A stretch of 17,966 nucleotides of DNA from Lachnospiraceae bacterium UBA3638 (GCA_002373595.1 DFKT01000011.1:1-17966), one strand, 5' to 3'; positions 7,939-15,457 are shown, counted from the first letter of the stretch. Notes: a model not told the origin generated them from the sequence alone. Program-made: numbers and translations.

Positions 7939-8811
7939 ATGCTGGATTATCTGATAAGCGGAATAAGTCTCGGAAGCGTATATGCAATCATCGCTCTGGG
8001 ATACACAATGGTTTACGGTATTGCAAAGATGCTCAACTTTGCACACGGAGATGTCATTATGGTAGGAGGATATGTTTCCTTCTGCTCCATGAGTTATCTT
8101 GGATGGGGCCCACTGCCTGCGATCCTCTTCTCCATACTCGTGTGCACTCTCCTCGGTATTACGATAGAGAGAATGGCATATAAGCCTCTTCGCAGTGCCA
8201 CAAGCCTCGCAGTACTCATTACTGCGATCGGTGTTTCGTATCTGCTTCAGAATCTCGCTCTTATCATCTGGAGTTCCAGCCCCAAGGTTTATCCCGATCT
8301 GTTCGGAGGAGTGGAGCCTGTTATGATAGGCGAGACCAGATTGTCATTTGCTACGATCGTCACTATTCTTGCCAATATCATCATTATGGTAGGTCTTACG
8401 CTTTTCACCAATTATACCAAGATAGGTAAAGCAATGCGTGCGGTATCCGAGGATAAGGGAGCTGCAACGCTCATGGGCATCAATGTAAACAAGACTATAT
8501 CGGTTACTTTTGCGATAGGTTCCGGACTTGCTGCGATAGCGGGAGTACTGCTTCTTGCATCATATCCCACACTTCAGCCCACGACCGGATCGATGCCCGG
8601 TATCAAAGCCTTCACGGCAGCAGTTTTCGGAGGAATAGGATCCATACCGGGTGCGATGCTCGGAGGAATCCTTTTAGGCGTAATAGAGATCTTTGCTAAG
8701 GCTTATATATCCACACAGCTCTCAGATGCGATAGTGTTCGGTGTGCTCATCATCGTCCTGATAGTCAAGCCCACGGGACTCCTTGGCAAGAAAGTAAGCG
8801 AGAAGGTATAG
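7939..8811 (+). CDS. livH: branched-chain amino acid ABC transporter permease LivH
   Basis: A 290-residue integral membrane protein with about eight hydrophobic segments, one half of the LivHM translocation pore. The N-terminus LISGISLGSVYAIIALGYTMVYGI and the following MLNFAHGDVIMVGGY are hallmark LivH sequence. The C-terminal half carries the EAA-like cytoplasmic loop region around GKAMRAVSEDKGAATLMGINV, which contacts the ATPases, and the GGIGSIPGAMLGGILLG signature. AAAGGAAG lies 5 bp before ATG 7939. It is followed 9 bp later by livM. Length matches the family; nothing looks broken. Confidence 0.94.
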   Translation: MLDYLISGISLGSVYAIIALGYTMVYGIAKMLNFAHGDVIMVGGYVSFCSMSYLGWGPLPAILFSILVCTLLGITIERMAYKPLRSATSLAVLITAIGVSYLLQNLALIIWSSSPKVYPDLFGGVEPVMIGETRLSFATIVTILANIIIMVGLTLFTNYTKIGKAMRAVSEDKGAATLMGINVNKTISVTFAIGSGLAAIAGVLLLASYPTLQPTTGSMPGIKAFTAAVFGGIGSIPGAMLGGILLGVIEIFAKAYISTQLSDAIVFGVLIIVLIVKPTGLLGKKVSEKV

Positions 8812-8820
8812 GGGGCGCGT

Positions 8821-9888
8821 ATGAAAAATCTGAGTATAAATACAAAAAAAGCGTTCCTCAATTACGGTATAGTGATAGTTTTCTATATCATCTTCCAGTC
8901 TCTGTCGGCAGGAGGAGCACTTTCCAATTCACTTAAAGGACAACTCATTCCGATCGTTGTGTATATGATCATGGCTGTATCACTCAACCTCGTAGTAGGA
9001 ATATCGGGTGAGCTCAGTCTGGGACATGCGGGACTTATGTCAGTGGGTGCTTTCAGCGGCGTTGTCGCTGCATCGTGCCTCAGTGACGTGGTTCCTTCTC
9101 CGGGACTCAGACTTTTCCTTTCGATACTGATAGGTGCGATCTTTGCGGGGATCATCGGATTCCTGATAGGTATACCGGTACTTAGGCTTAACGGTGACTA
9201 TCTTGCTATAGTAACTCTTGCATTCGGCGAGATCATCAAGAATCTCTTAAACTGCATATACATCGGAGTTGATGAGAAGGGACTGCATTTCTCCGGCAAG
9301 GATGAAGCATCACTCGGACTTGCTCCCGGCGGATACTCGATAGTCAAAGGTCCCATGGGTGCGACCGGTATCAACAAGCTTTCCACTTTTACGGCAGCGA
9401 TCATTTTACTCATCGTTGTACTCGTTATCGTGCAGAATCTCGTAAACAGCAGAACGGGACGCGCTATCATGGCTATCCGCGACAATAGGATCGCTGCTGA
9501 GAGCTGCGGACTCAGTGTTACCAAATACAAACTGACAGCATTTGTTATATCCGCTGCAATGGCGGGAGCTGCCGGTGTTGTATACGGGCTTAACTTCTCG
9601 ACCATAGTACCCAAGAAATTTGATTTCAACACTTCGATACTCATCCTTGTATTTGTCGTTCTCGGAGGCATAGGAAATCTCACCGGATCGCTCATCGCAG
9701 CGGGACTTCTTACCGTGCTTCCGGAACTCCTGCGTCAGTTCAGGGATTATCGAATGCTTGTATATGCGATAGTACTTATCGTAGTTATGATCGCTACCAA
9801 TAATGAGAAACTCAAAGTGGCTGTCGCGGTGGCGATTGATAAGATAAAAGGAAAGAAGACGGGAAAGGAGGGCGAAGCAAATGAGTAA
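8821..9888 (+). CDS. livM: branched-chain amino acid ABC transporter permease LivM
   Basis: A 355-residue membrane protein that pairs with LivH. Typical LivM segments are LVVGISGELSLGHAGLMSVGAF near residues 57-79, LRLNGDYLAIVTLAFGEI, and the ATPase-facing loop GRAIMAIRDNRIAAESCGLSVTKYKL, followed by GGIGNLTGSLIAAGLL. The central loop (about 142-175) is longer and more polar than the rest, as often in this family. The C-terminus is a short Lys/Glu-rich cytoplasmic tail. The gene starts 9 bp after livH and its last 8 bp overlap livG (ATGAGTAA), pointing to translational coupling. Confidence 0.93.
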   Translation: MKNLSINTKKAFLNYGIVIVFYIIFQSLSAGGALSNSLKGQLIPIVVYMIMAVSLNLVVGISGELSLGHAGLMSVGAFSGVVAASCLSDVVPSPGLRLFLSILIGAIFAGIIGFLIGIPVLRLNGDYLAIVTLAFGEIIKNLLNCIYIGVDEKGLHFSGKDEASLGLAPGGYSIVKGPMGATGINKLSTFTAAIILLIVVLVIVQNLVNSRTGRAIMAIRDNRIAAESCGLSVTKYKLTAFVISAAMAGAAGVVYGLNFSTIVPKKFDFNTSILILVFVVLGGIGNLTGSLIAAGLLTVLPELLRQFRDYRMLVYAIVLIVVMIATNNEKLKVAVAVAIDKIKGKKTGKEGEANE

Positions 9889-10726
9889 GCAGGAAGTAAA
9901 ACTCGTTAATGTCCCCAGCCCCAACTTTATCCCCGAGAGAGATCTCGGAAAACCGCTCGTACTGGAGACCAATCATCTCGGTATCGATTTCGGCGGACTT
10001 CGCGCTGTTGATGAGTTCAATATAGCACTCGGTGCAACTGAGATAGCAGGACTTATCGGACCTAACGGAGCAGGTAAGACGACGATCTTCAATATGCTCA
10101 CAAAGGTATATCAGCCCACCAGAGGCACGATAATGCTCAACGGGCGCGATACGCACAATATGACTCCTGCGCAGATAAGCCAGGCAGGAATAGCGCGTAC
10201 TTTCCAGAACATAAGACTCTTCGACAAACTTACCGTTGAGGAGAATGTTAAGATAGGCCTTCACAATCATATCAATTACGGACTCCCTTCGGGTATGTTC
10301 AGACTTCCGAAGTACTGGAGAGAGGAAAAGAGATCGCATGAAGCAGCTCTTAAACTGCTGGATATTTTTGGAATGGCAGATCTCGCCGGCAAGGAAGCAG
10401 GAAGCCTTCCCTACGGTGCGCAGAGAAGACTTGAGATAGTCAGAGCACTTGCGACTCAGCCACAGCTTCTTCTTCTCGATGAGCCCGCTGCAGGAATGAA
10501 CCCTTCGGAGACGGAAGAACTGATGAACAATATCCGCAAGATAAGGGATGATTTCCAGATAGCGATCATGCTCATAGAGCACGATATGAAACTGGTCATG
10601 GGTATATGCGAGAGTATCGCAGTGCTTAATTTCGGCCGTATCATCGCAAAGGGAACGCCTTCGGAGATACAGAACAATCCTCAGGTCATCGAAGCATACC
10701 TCGGAACAAACAAGGAGCGCGGATAA
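9881..10726 (+). CDS. livG: branched-chain amino acid ABC transporter ATP-binding protein LivG
   Basis: A 281-residue cytoplasmic ABC ATPase. Walker A GPNGAGKTT, Q-loop region around TFQNIRLF, signature LPYGAQRRLEI (the LivG-type variant of LSGGQ), Walker B LLLLDEPAAGMNP and H-loop MLIEHDM are all present in order. The insert between Q-loop and signature (GLHNHINYGLPSGMFRLP) is usual for LivG. The start ATG 9881 overlaps the livM stop and has AAGGAGG upstream. This gives an N-terminal extension of roughly 28-30 residues (KLVNVPSPNFIPERDLGKP) before the usual LivG opening; I know of no function for it. It forms the ATPase pair with LivF, 1 bp downstream. Confidence 0.94.
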   Translation: MSKQEVKLVNVPSPNFIPERDLGKPLVLETNHLGIDFGGLRAVDEFNIALGATEIAGLIGPNGAGKTTIFNMLTKVYQPTRGTIMLNGRDTHNMTPAQISQAGIARTFQNIRLFDKLTVEENVKIGLHNHINYGLPSGMFRLPKYWREEKRSHEAALKLLDIFGMADLAGKEAGSLPYGAQRRLEIVRALATQPQLLLLDEPAAGMNPSETEELMNNIRKIRDDFQIAIMLIEHDMKLVMGICESIAVLNFGRIIAKGTPSEIQNNPQVIEAYLGTNKERG

Positions 10727-10727
10727 T

Positions 10728-11438
10728 ATGGCTACTATGTTAAAAGTAAATGATCTGCACGTATATTACGGCAGTATACACGCTATAAAGGGAGTATCCT
10801 TCGAGGTAAACGAGGGAGAGATAGTTACTCTGATAGGCGCAAACGGTGCGGGTAAGTCTACTACCCTTAATACTATTGCCGGACTTCTTAAGCCCCGTAC
10901 GGGAGAGATAGAGTTTGAGGGCAGCAGCGTACTCGGAGTACCTGCACATAAGGTCGTAAACAAGGGACTTGCTCTCTGCCCTGAGGGAAGAAGGATATTC
11001 CAGCATCTTACTGTCGAGGAAAACCTTGAGATGGGCGCATATACGAGACCTGCCGATGAAGTTGCGGAATCCAAAGAGAAAGTATATGAGCTTTTCCCCA
11101 GGATGAAAGAGAGATATAAGCAGACTGCAGGTACACTCTCCGGAGGAGAGCAGCAGATGCTTGCAATGGGCAGAGCACTTATGTCCAAGCCCAGACTCCT
11201 CATGCTTGACGAGCCCTCTATGGGACTTGCACCCATACTCGTCGACCAGATATTTGAGATAATAGAGAGCATGAATAAAGCGGGAACCACGATACTCCTC
11301 GTTGAGCAGAATGCTCGTATGGCACTCTCCGTAGCCAGCAGAGCGTATGTCCTCGAGACAGGACTGATCACCATGTCCGGAGATGCGGATAAGCTTCTTA
11401 ATGATGATAAAGTAAAGAAGGCTTATCTGGGCGGTTAA
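10728..11438 (+). CDS. livF: branched-chain amino acid ABC transporter ATP-binding protein LivF
   Basis: A 236-residue cytoplasmic ABC ATPase of the LivF type: Walker A GANGAGKST, the LivF-typical CPEGRRIFQHLTVEENLEMGA, signature LSGGEQQMLAMGRAL, Walker B LLMLDEPSMGLAP and H-loop LLVEQNA. Length is standard. It starts 1 bp after the livG stop with AAGGAG (10711-10716) inside the end of livG. With LivG it powers import through LivHM. All nucleotide-binding motifs are intact. Confidence 0.95.
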   Translation: MATMLKVNDLHVYYGSIHAIKGVSFEVNEGEIVTLIGANGAGKSTTLNTIAGLLKPRTGEIEFEGSSVLGVPAHKVVNKGLALCPEGRRIFQHLTVEENLEMGAYTRPADEVAESKEKVYELFPRMKERYKQTAGTLSGGEQQMLAMGRALMSKPRLLMLDEPSMGLAPILVDQIFEIIESMNKAGTTILLVEQNARMALSVASRAYVLETGLITMSGDADKLLNDDKVKKAYLGG

Positions 11439-11454
11439 GAGGAAGGAAACGGAT

Positions 11455-12423
11455 ATGGCGGTCAAGTGGGGAGTACTCGGAACAGCAAATATTGCGAGAT
11501 GGTGTACGATACCCGGAATGAAGGGCGCGGACAATTGTGAACTGTACGCCATAGCCGGAAGAAATCCCGAGAAGGTCGAAAAGTACAAAGAGGAATTTGG
11601 CTTTGTCAAAGGATATACCGGATACGATAAACTTCTTGAAGACCACGATGTTCAGGCGGTCTATATTCCGCTTCCCAATGATCTGCATAAAGAATGGGTC
11701 ATAAAGGCTCTTCGCGCCGGCAAAAATGTCCTCTGTGAGAAACCGCTTGCATTAAATGCAGCAGATGCTGAGGAGATGTATGCTGTTGCCGGGGAAAATA
11801 ATGTCATCCTGATGGAAGCGTATGCATATCTTCACAGTCCTTATATAGCCTCGCTTAAAGAAGATCTCGCAAGCGGCATCATAGGAGATGTCGACTATCT
11901 GGAGACGGAATTCCTGACACAGGGGTATATAGAGGATTACAGGCTCTACAGAGATAAAGGCGGCGGAGCAATATATGATCTTGGCTGCTATTGCACGACT
12001 ATGATCCTTTCACTCTTTGACGGGGATCCGGAGCTTGTATTTGCAGCTGCGGAATTCATGGAGACCGGAGTCGATGCGTTTGCATCGGTATTGGTTAGAG
12101 TCGGCAACGTGAGAGCTTCTTTCAATGCGGGGATGAATTTCACACCGGGCTGCAATTCGAGAAAGGACAAGCTCTATATCCATGGATCAAAGGGTGTGAT
12201 AAATTCCGATGTGGAATACAATCAGGCCGGAGAGCTTAAGTATACGATCACTGCAGACGGAAAGACTATCGAACGTACTGTAAGTGCAATGCAAAACTAT
12301 ACGCTTGAGGCTGAGCAACTTGGCCGCTGCATAGAAAACGGAGAGACGCCTCGCATCTCCCCGGAATTCTCGATCAAAAACGCAAAACTTCTTGACGCGA
12401 TCCTTCAAAGGATCGGGTATTAA
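11455..12423 (+). CDS. Gfo/Idh/MocA-family NAD(P)-dependent oxidoreductase
   Basis: A 322-residue dehydrogenase. The N-terminal Rossmann fold shows VLGTANIA as the dinucleotide loop, then AVYIPLPNDLHKEW and the family motif CEKPLALN with the catalytic-type Lys at about 97. The C-terminal half holds GGGAIYDLGCYC, the substrate-side motif, with Tyr in the place where myo-inositol dehydrogenases carry His. This is more like the dihydrodiol/xylose dehydrogenase branch; substrate unknown. AGGAAGG lies 5-6 bp before the ATG. It follows livF by only 16 bp with no terminator, so it is likely cotranscribed with the transporter, although no function links them in an obvious way. Its TAA overlaps the stop of the convergent Rpn-like gene. 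Confidence 0.88.
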   Translation: MAVKWGVLGTANIARWCTIPGMKGADNCELYAIAGRNPEKVEKYKEEFGFVKGYTGYDKLLEDHDVQAVYIPLPNDLHKEWVIKALRAGKNVLCEKPLALNAADAEEMYAVAGENNVILMEAYAYLHSPYIASLKEDLASGIIGDVDYLETEFLTQGYIEDYRLYRDKGGGAIYDLGCYCTTMILSLFDGDPELVFAAAEFMETGVDAFASVLVRVGNVRASFNAGMNFTPGCNSRKDKLYIHGSKGVINSDVEYNQAGELKYTITADGKTIERTVSAMQNYTLEAEQLGRCIENGETPRISPEFSIKNAKLLDAILQRIGY

Positions 12424-13277
12424 TTGAAGGGCTTGTAGCCCGCGTCATTCATTTGACGCTTGAATTCATTTACAGAGATGCCGGTTTTTTCGGCGGCTTT
12501 TTCTATTGATAAATCTCCGTTAGCGACTAATGAAAACAGGATTTTTCTTTCTTCTTCACGACCTTTATTAATGCAACGATCCATTACTTCACACATGTTT
12601 TTCATCTCCCCAGGGTTGCTGTTTGCCATTATTTCTTCGTATCTGTGATCTCCGGTAAACGCGGAAAGCAGTTTGAGTAGCCCGTCTATATGTCTTATCT
12701 CTGTTTTGTCTTGTGGTATGTAATTGGGGTCAATTCGTCTTTTGACGAAAAAGTCGGCAACCAATCTAAAATCACTTTTGAACAAAGATATCTGTTTTTC
12801 GGAGAGCCAGGATACTTCGAATATGTGGATTGAATAATCGGTTACATATGGATCCACGACGGTAGGAATCTTGATTGCCTCTTTTAGTGATTTCCCTTTA
12901 TTCCAGCGTTCTTTTCCAAAATATAAAACCAACGTTATAACCGGAAGAATTTCCGTGTTTCCGGTTGTAATCTGGCTTCTATAAGAAGCTCCGTCATACC
13001 CGATAACTCTTACCGGCATTAGTGGGTCAGCTTTCGTTTGATTTTCAATGCCATAAAGAGCAATTCTTGTTTTTCCATCTAACCAGCATTTTGCAACATC
13101 ACGTTCAAGCTCGTGTAATTTTCTGTCGTCAGATTTGTATTGTGAATGAACTATCAAATCTGAAAGAGAATCGGGAAGCACGACTTCTTGACCGTCAAAT
13201 AGCAATACATTAACTATGTCTGCAAAGACATCATTATAATCTTCAAACAGCTTTTCAGAAATGTCTTTTTGTCCCAA
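12420..13277 (-). CDS. Rpn/YhgA-family putative recombination-promoting nuclease
   Basis: A 285-residue protein of the 'transposase YhgA-like' family (PD-(D/E)XK fold). Rpn relatives in E. coli are DNA endonucleases that promote RecA-independent recombination. Visible features: N-terminal DYNDVFADIVNVLLF, ELERDV with D60, the core IALYGIENQT with E78 and Q80 as the ExQ part of the nuclease site, MPVRVIGYDGASYR and VITLVLYFGKERW. The last ~35 residues (LSIEKAAEKTGISVNEFKRQM) look like a small helix-turn-helix. The start is a TTG at 13277 (CAA on the + strand) with AGAGAGG 6 bp upstream; the next residues GQKDISEKL match the usual start of these proteins. Its stop overlaps the Gfo/Idh stop. Such genes occur in many copies in Lachnospiraceae genomes and move readily. 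Confidence 0.85.
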   Translation of the reverse strand: MGQKDISEKLFEDYNDVFADIVNVLLFDGQEVVLPDSLSDLIVHSQYKSDDRKLHELERDVAKCWLDGKTRIALYGIENQTKADPLMPVRVIGYDGASYRSQITTGNTEILPVITLVLYFGKERWNKGKSLKEAIKIPTVVDPYVTDYSIHIFEVSWLSEKQISLFKSDFRLVADFFVKRRIDPNYIPQDKTEIRHIDGLLKLLSAFTGDHRYEEIMANSNPGEMKNMCEVMDRCINKGREEERKILFSLVANGDLSIEKAAEKTGISVNEFKRQMNDAGYKPFN

Positions 13278-13604
13278 ACAATGCCTCTCTTTCTAACCGG
13301 ATATGCAGTCTGAAAGAGAAAGGATGTTTATTGAATGATACTCCATTTGTTAAAAAAATGAAAGTAGACAATCCATTCTGACGAACGAGTGCATATCCTG
13401 GTCAATATGTATTTATAAACATGTGATTTGGCAGATCATTCCGATCCGGATGCCGAATAGGCAAAGAATCCTTCATACATGATAAATTATCTGCCAAAAG
13501 CAATGTATCATAAAGAAACATAAAAAACAAGTCACATTTATGGATAATTGATATAATATAGATAACAAATTGTGTGGCACTTAATTCAACTACGGAGGCA
13601 ATAT
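13278..13604. other. 327-bp divergent intergenic region, AT-rich
   Basis: This stretch separates the Rpn-like gene (- strand) from the repeat-protein gene (+ strand). It holds the Rpn ribosome binding site (13284-13290, minus strand) and the extended -10 promoter near 13549-13557. I found no convincing gene, tRNA, tandem repeat or strong hairpin in the rest. Confidence 0.5.
13549..13557 (+). promoter_or_regulatory. extended -10 promoter of the repeat-protein gene
   Basis: TGATATAAT (13549-13557) is a perfect extended -10 (TGnTATAAT). The -35 at 17-bp spacing is poor, as is usual for extended -10 promoters. Predicted start is about 13564, giving a ~41-nt leader to the ATG at 13605. Confidence 0.55.
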
Positions 13605-14531
13605 ATGTGCAGAGGCGGAGGATATCGGAGAAGAAGTGGTGGGAGAGGAAGACGCAGAACAAAAAGAGGGTTTTTTTCAAGGATTTTGTCTTCTATAAGG
13701 GCTTATAGAGGTACAAGGTACGCATTCAGGCTTCTTACAGGAAAGAAAATGGGTTTCTCTCTTCGCGGACCGGCAGGAATGAGATTACATTATAATTCTG
13801 ATGGTTCACTCCGAAGTATCAGCCTCAAGTCGTGCGCAGGAATGAGAGTAATACTGGGATCGAATGGAAAATTCAAAAAATTGAGTATCCCCGGTCTATT
13901 AAAGGGCACCAGAATATTCACAAATTCCAAAGGAGAACTTACAGGGTTCGGACTTCCAGGGCTTTTTGGAGGATATCATTTGTATGATGCTCACGGGAAA
14001 CATAAGAGATCATATGGGCCCGTGATCAAAGGAGTATGCCTTTCAGAAGATTCCAATGGAAATAAAAGAAGAAATGCTGTAAATAAACAAGAAAAGTATT
14101 CTTTTATTGAGAATGAATCAAAGACAGAGATAAATGGAACTGAAAAAGCTTATTCTCGAAAAGGAGAAGTACGCGGAAAAACAGTTAACCCTATCGACGG
14201 TGAGGAATTAAAGAAGTTTAATCTAAAAGGGATAAATGATGAACGAAAAACGAAAAAAAATAATAACCTTGATCTAACTCAAACTGAAAGAATGAATGAG
14301 TGCAATCAGGAAAAAGACGCACCTACGAGACCTATAGAAAATATCTCGAGTACGGATCAGCACCAAGAACCTCAGATAACACATCGGAATGAGAAAGAGG
14401 GAAACAGTAATCTAAAACAGATTACCGGAGAAAACACAGGGAACAAGACGGGGGTATCGCGGCAACCAGTTAAACATGAGCAGACAAGAATGTCAGGAGG
14501 TGCTTTCCAAATTAATTGGTCAAAGAAGTGA
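13605..14531 (+). CDS. unrecognised repeat protein with RG-rich N-terminus
   Basis: A 308-residue protein I cannot assign. ATG 13605 is chosen because CGGAGG (13593-13598) lies 6 bp before it; the frame is open 11 codons further upstream. Residues 1-22 are Arg/Gly-rich (CRGGGYRRRSGGRGRRR). About residues 58-145 hold four units of 20-22 residues, each opening with Gly: GMRLHYNSDGSLRSISL, GMRVILGSNGKFKKLSIPG, GTRIFTNSKGELTGFGLPG, GYHLYDAHGKHKRS. The common pattern is G-x-R-hydrophobic, turn with Asn/Ser-x-Gly, then hydrophobic-Ser/Gly-hydrophobic-Pro-Gly, suggesting successive beta-hairpins (distantly like DUF4236 proteins). Residues 150-308 are Lys/Glu/Asn-rich and probably disordered. There is no signal peptide or membrane segment. 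Base composition is far more A-rich than neighbours (14041-14100 has 15 G/C of 60), suggesting recent acquisition or weak constraint. Confidence 0.7.
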   Translation: MCRGGGYRRRSGGRGRRRTKRGFFSRILSSIRAYRGTRYAFRLLTGKKMGFSLRGPAGMRLHYNSDGSLRSISLKSCAGMRVILGSNGKFKKLSIPGLLKGTRIFTNSKGELTGFGLPGLFGGYHLYDAHGKHKRSYGPVIKGVCLSEDSNGNKRRNAVNKQEKYSFIENESKTEINGTEKAYSRKGEVRGKTVNPIDGEELKKFNLKGINDERKTKKNNNLDLTQTERMNECNQEKDAPTRPIENISSTDQHQEPQITHRNEKEGNSNLKQITGENTGNKTGVSRQPVKHEQTRMSGGAFQINWSKK

Positions 14532-14565
14532 TATCGTTAAAAAAATTATTAATAAGGGGTTTGTT

Positions 14566-14638
14566 ACGGACGTAGCTCAATGGATCAGAGCGGTGAATAG
14601 TTAATTCTCAGAAGCGGGTTCGAATCCTGCCGTCCGTT
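14566..14638 (+). tRNA. tRNA-shaped gene, anticodon GUU (Asn?), atypical anticodon arm
   Basis: Acceptor ACGGACG (14566-14572) pairs perfectly with CGTCCGT (14631-14637). D-stem GCTC/GAGC (14575-14578/14588-14591) has a GG-containing loop. T-arm GCGGG (14614-14618), TTCGAAT, CCTGC (14626-14630) is canonical with one G-U. T8, A14 and A21 are in place. The anticodon stem is GTGAA/TTCTC (14593-14597/14605-14609) with one U-U mismatch and loop TAGTTAA (14598-14604), giving GUU at 14600-14602. Position 33 is A rather than the near-universal U. Discriminator is U, whereas tRNA-Asn normally has G; CCA is not encoded. A TTTTT run overlaps the end. It may be a degenerate tRNA-Asn, a pseudo-tRNA or a tRNA-like RNA. 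Confidence 0.7.
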
Positions 14639-14696
14639 TTTCTGAATAATTCTATACACTATTTTCACTGTTAGAACACAATATGGACATAATTGG

Positions 14697-14711
14697 CTGA
14701 TAGATTATCAG
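14697..14711. promoter_or_regulatory. short inverted repeat upstream of the VTC gene
   Basis: CTGATA (14697-14702), 3-nt spacer, TATCAG (14706-14711): a perfect 6-bp inverted repeat about 50 bp before the VTC start, where an operator might sit. I could not find a convincing -35/-10 pair in 14639-14759, so its role is open. Confidence 0.25.
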
Positions 14712-14759
14712 TAGGATTTCAGTTGCGAAAAAATGCTAAAGACGAAAGGAGGACACAGC

Positions 14760-15434
14760 TTGAGGGACGATTACAGGCATGAGGTCAAGCATGAGATCAG
14801 CTACAGCGAGATGCTGGACATACGGAGACGGCTTTCTGCAATAGCAAGACGCGATACTCATGCAAGGGACGGATGCTATCACATACGGAGTTTGTACTTT
14901 GACACTCCCGAGGATACGGCACTTAGAGAGAAGCTCCTGGGAGTAGCCAAGAGAGAAAAGTACAGGATACGGTGCTATGACGGAGATGAGAGCTTTATCC
15001 GCCTCGAGAAAAAGACCAAGATTGGCGGACTCGGAACCAAGGATATGGCGGAACTCTCGCCGGAACAGGTCACCGGGATCATAGCAGGAGATAACGACTG
15101 GCTGATAGATGAGAATGACGAACTGCTGAGGCAATTCTACGTTGCGATCAGAAATGAACGTTTGCAGGCCAAGACGATCGTCGACTATACCAGGGAGCCA
15201 TTTATCTACGATCCGGGCAATGTCAGAGTGACACTCGACTACGACATTCGGACCGGACTGAAATTACAGGACTTGCTGGATTTCGAAGCTCCGACGGTAC
15301 CCGTGAAGGACTCACCGATCATACTCGAGGTCAAGTGGGACAACTTCCTTCCCGAAGTGATTAAACAGGCGGTACAGCTCCCGGTACGAGAGCAGGCCTA
15401 CAGCAAATATGCAGCATGCAGAATGTATGATTGA
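14760..15434 (+). CDS. VTC-domain polyphosphate polymerase-like protein
   Basis: A 224-residue cytoplasmic protein of the VTC domain (CYTH/triphosphate tunnel superfamily). The eukaryotic Vtc4 homologue builds polyphosphate from ATP. The fold's tunnel residues are visible: YRHEVKHEIS with K10, IRSLYFDTPED, KYRIRCYD with R69 and R71, RLEKKTK with K84/K85, YTREPFIYD with R135, VRVTLDYDI with R146, ILEVKW with E180 and SKYAACR near the end. TTG 14760 is preferred: GAAAGGAGG (14744-14752) is 7 bp upstream of it. The in-frame ATG at 14733 lies before that ribosome binding site. It is followed directly by a DUF4956 gene (stop and next start 23 bp apart) and CotH, a recurrent bacterial trio. The product may be polyphosphate or another phosphate polymer; this is inference. 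Confidence 0.87.
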   Translation: MRDDYRHEVKHEISYSEMLDIRRRLSAIARRDTHARDGCYHIRSLYFDTPEDTALREKLLGVAKREKYRIRCYDGDESFIRLEKKTKIGGLGTKDMAELSPEQVTGIIAGDNDWLIDENDELLRQFYVAIRNERLQAKTIVDYTREPFIYDPGNVRVTLDYDIRTGLKLQDLLDFEAPTVPVKDSPIILEVKWDNFLPEVIKQAVQLPVREQAYSKYAACRMYD

Positions 15435-15457
15435 AAAAAATTAAAGGAGATAAAACT

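Noticed and set aside
9198..11609. Several minus-strand open frames (up to 289 codons) opposite the livM-livG-livF genes
   Set aside because: They lie wholly opposite genes with intact motifs and have no family features or ribosome binding sites.
12420..13277. Rpn/YhgA-like gene as part of an insertion sequence
   Set aside because: No terminal inverted repeats or target duplications are visible around it, and despite the old 'transposase' name the family is nuclease-like rather than a classical IS transposase.
13402..13680. Minus-strand frame (92 codons) with a hydrophobic N-terminus upstream of the Rpn-like gene
   Set aside because: It overlaps the supported start of the repeat-protein gene, its promoter and ribosome binding site, and lacks its own ribosome binding site or family signature.
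14593..14609. Alternative anticodons AGU, UAA or UUA for the tRNA-like gene (the last would read a stop codon)
   Set aside because: Shifting the loop to place U at position 33 destroys the anticodon stem; only the GUU register gives four of five stem pairs.
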